From the NCBI GenBank assembly GCA_008508345.1, contig QNGE01003248.1:22994-86993 (forward strand): a stretch of DNA of 64,000 bases. The letters run 5' to 3'. Below, piece after piece: positions 62,222 to 64,000 of the stretch. This stretch comes from Paragonimus westermani. Its lineage: Eukaryota; Platyhelminthes; Trematoda; Plagiorchiida; Troglotrematidae. The position numbers and the translations under genes are program-made. The notes beneath the pieces are model-generated. The model searched no databases. It was given only the letters and a program-made list of their open reading frames with translations, and was not told where the DNA came from. The first letter of the stretch is position 1. The number at the start of each line of letters is the position of its first letter.

Positions 62222-62380
62222 CCAGGCTAGTAGGTCAACTCCCTCTCCTATATAAGAGCAGGCATCGATCAATCTTCACATTCAAAATATACGCCGAAAC
62301 ACTTCCGCATTGATGATGTCACCTCGCCTGGTGATGAAACGTTTGCAACCTAAATGCCAAGCTCGGCGAACATATCAATA
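62222..62380 (+). repeat. Right inverted terminal repeat of the Penelope-like element
   Basis: Matches the left repeat in reverse complement. In this orientation it runs CCAGGCTAGTAGG through a TATATAAGAGCAGG segment to GAACATATCAATA and contains the hammerhead-like fold at 62,292-62,368. I judge this the normally oriented 3' terminal repeat, because related animal elements, as I recall them, carry the same ribozyme-like motif in sense at their 3' ends. Confidence 0.93.
62292..62368 (+). ncRNA. Hammerhead-ribozyme-like motif in the right repeat
   Basis: The parts are in type I hammerhead order: CGCCGA (62,292-62,297), a TTGATGA core (62,310-62,316), a stem GTCACC...GGTGAT around a TCGCCT loop, GAAA (62,336-62,339), a short stem CGTTT...AAATG around GCAACCT, then TCGGCG (62,363-62,368) pairing with the first part. 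Two core positions depart from the consensus: T for the conserved C at the start of CTGATGA, and C where the conserved U before the cleavage site should be. It is therefore probably inactive. Hammerheads in Penelope-like terminal repeats are established knowledge; the fold here was drawn by eye. Confidence 0.6.
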
Positions 62381-63957
62381 CCAAAACCATCAACCCGAGC
62401 TACAAACAACACCACTGTTCTCAACCATCAGATGACTAACTCTCAGTTGATCAGATCTTCCGTATTTTCTGTTAAAGTAGTCTTAGGGTAAGCGTGGGTG
62501 GTATTGTAACAAAATTATGCGGCCAGTAGTTGTGTAGATGACTTGACTACGGAACCAGTATCAGAAATGGCGAGAGACATAATTATGTTGTACTTGAATT
62601 ATTCTGTCAGAGTGGACTGGCATTGCACAGAAGGCAGTCCGCATTCTTTCGGCTTGTCTCTTGGTCTCAAGCAGGTAACAGAAATCCAAACTTTGCACAA
62701 CTGAGTGAGTTGACAAAACAGAAGGAAATATTCCAAAATTATGTACACTTGAGATGTCATTAAAAGCAATCAGCAGGGTTAAAGGTGTAGGTTACCAGCC
62801 AGGGCAAGTTACTGTACTGACATTTGATAGAAACAGATCAAACTAGAATATGGAGAGCACACATTCATTCGCGATCTGTATACACTCCAAATGACGTCCT
62901 GAGGTAGTGATAGACCTTCTCTACAAGGGCCATAAAAGGTGACTGTAAGAATGTGGAGACATTTAACTTATTTGTAACTGAAGTTTACAAGAAGATTGAT
63001 GAAGCTGGAGTAAGATCTGGTGAAGTACAGTTATTCAGTCGGAGAAATCAAGATGAAGGGTCCCGGACTGACGAATAAAGGACTGCTAATCGGCTCGGAG
63101 GCTCACATATGGTGTTATTTAATGTGCCGTAATGGTTGGTCTGGTCCATCAAAAGCTGTGAACTGACCATTTCGACGGGGGTCGCTACCGCAGTGTCATG
63201 GTGGGATACTTTCGAATCGTTTGTACGTGCCACATGCACGTGCTGGACGGTACTACCAGGAGTCCTGCCGCAACGTGTACGAAAGATTATATGTGAAAAA
63301 TGGTCTTAATATCTTAGTATCTTATCGATAACACATGGAACCTGGTTCACTGAATTGAATTCCTACAGATCTACTATAGCTTGAATCAAACCTCCTGAAT
63401 GGCTCATAGTCATATTTCCTTTCTACACGCCACTAATTTAAGCAAACCTATGTAAATACGAGTGTGTGCGACACTCAAAGTAGGAGCTGGAAAAATAACG
63501 CAATACTAACAGTAGTGAACTTTAAAATACCCGCATTTTTCTAAAGTCTTTTCAGTAGCGTACGAAGTGAAATTATAGCACCCAAACAATTTTTGTCTTG
63601 ATACTGAATATCCCTCATTCCAGTTGCTATTATGACGCGTCTTGCAACTGCTTCCCTAGAACGGAGACGGTTATTAAGACGGATGAAACTGGCTCACCTG
63701 TATGATCACAGACGACTTCAGTACAAGTTCAGCTTATAACGTTTCTACTGCCGAAACGCTAGGTATCGAATAAAACTCAGATCGTCCATTTAATAATGGA
63801 CGAAATTAATACACCAAATGATTCAGGGGATCGACTGCCCTGGCAGGATTTCTCAAACAGTTCACGCTGGAATCCACCAACACCACTGCTGAGCATAGAA
63901 ATTGTATTACTAATGAGTAGTATGGCAGATTTATGAATTTAGATGAGACCCAACTGT
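62381..63957. other. No gene recognised
   Basis: AT-rich sequence. A small palindromic hairpin (CGTCCATT, TAAT, AATGGACG) lies at about 63,783-63,802. The minus frame at 63,048-63,239 matches nothing known. Confidence 0.55.
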
Positions 63958-64000
63958 GAAAAGTCAGGGCTTCGGCTGGATTCGAACCAGCGACAGACAC
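63958..64000 (-). repeat. tRNA-like (SINE-type) repeat, cut by the window edge
   Basis: On the minus strand 63,991-63,975 reads GCTGGTTCGAATCCAGC, a perfect five-pair T-arm with its seven-base loop and B box. About 40 bases around it match the copy at 23,285. An intact tRNA would have its A box beyond 64,000, so this could be a true tRNA 3' half, but the shared flank with the other copy (GAAA.GTC.GGGCTT) favours a tRNA-derived repeat. Confidence 0.6.

Larger units (their letters stand above)
61458..62380 (+). mobile_element. Penelope-like retroelement insertion, internally deleted, with inverted terminal repeats
   Basis: A reverse transcriptase core (61,604-62,047, continuing frameshifted to about 62,099) lies between two 159-base inverted repeats (61,458-61,616 and 62,222-62,380) that differ at only about two sites. 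Penelope-like elements are known for terminal repeats that can be inverted and that carry hammerhead ribozymes, and for ending in a GIY-YIG nuclease. Here the nuclease and everything after the palm are missing and the right-hand spacer (62,101-62,221) is A-rich and unrelated. The near-identity of the repeats suggests a fairly recent event. The sequence has an undetermined base at 62,100, so assembly near the junction may be imperfect. Confidence 0.85.

Overview
The window looks like a piece of a large, intron-rich, AT-biased animal genome. A flatworm, probably a trematode, is my best guess. This rests on Penelope-like retroelement remnants with GIY-YIG and hammerhead-like parts, a tRNA-like dispersed repeat, very long introns and tiny exons. 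The species cannot be named from the sequence. There are no bacterial-style genes: almost every long reading frame here is a chance frame, and most begin with TTG, CTG or GTG rather than ATG.

Region 1, about 1 to 20,880, minus strand: the 5' part of one gene, a type IV (basement membrane) collagen alpha chain. Six exons are visible, at 20,793-20,876, 11,578-11,712, 9,922-9,966, 8,020-8,082, 4,859-4,981 and 955-990 in transcription order. They join in phase 0 to 162 codons: the cysteine-rich start of the 7S domain, then Gly-X-Y triplets with two interruptions. The gene continues off the left edge. The signal-peptide exon lies upstream of 20,876 and was not found. The 9-kb intron between the first two visible exons holds two dead mobile-element pieces, both on the opposite strand: the start of a Tc1/IS630-like transposase (13,946-14,137) and a Penelope-like reverse transcriptase tail (about 17,840-18,348).

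Region 2, about 20.9 to 55 kb: no gene I can name. It holds a perfect 40-bp-arm inverted repeat (30,845-30,937) with a single-arm relative at 21,435-21,483, two copies of an unnamed roughly 106-bp repeat (35,926-36,031 and 41,221-41,327), a tRNA-like repeat (about 23,285-23,344) and a few coding-looking scraps.

Region 3, about 55 to 64 kb: rich in mobile-element debris. Two Penelope-like fragments face opposite ways (55,045-55,239 minus; 55,998-56,730 plus). A GC-rich TATA-containing block lies at 60,345-60,760. A younger Penelope-like insertion at 61,458-62,380 has a reverse transcriptase core between near-identical 159-bp inverted repeats, each carrying a hammerhead-ribozyme-like fold. A second tRNA-like repeat runs off the right edge.

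The only confident host function is the collagen IV chain, a secreted basement-membrane network protein. Everything else supported is repeat or mobile-element sequence.
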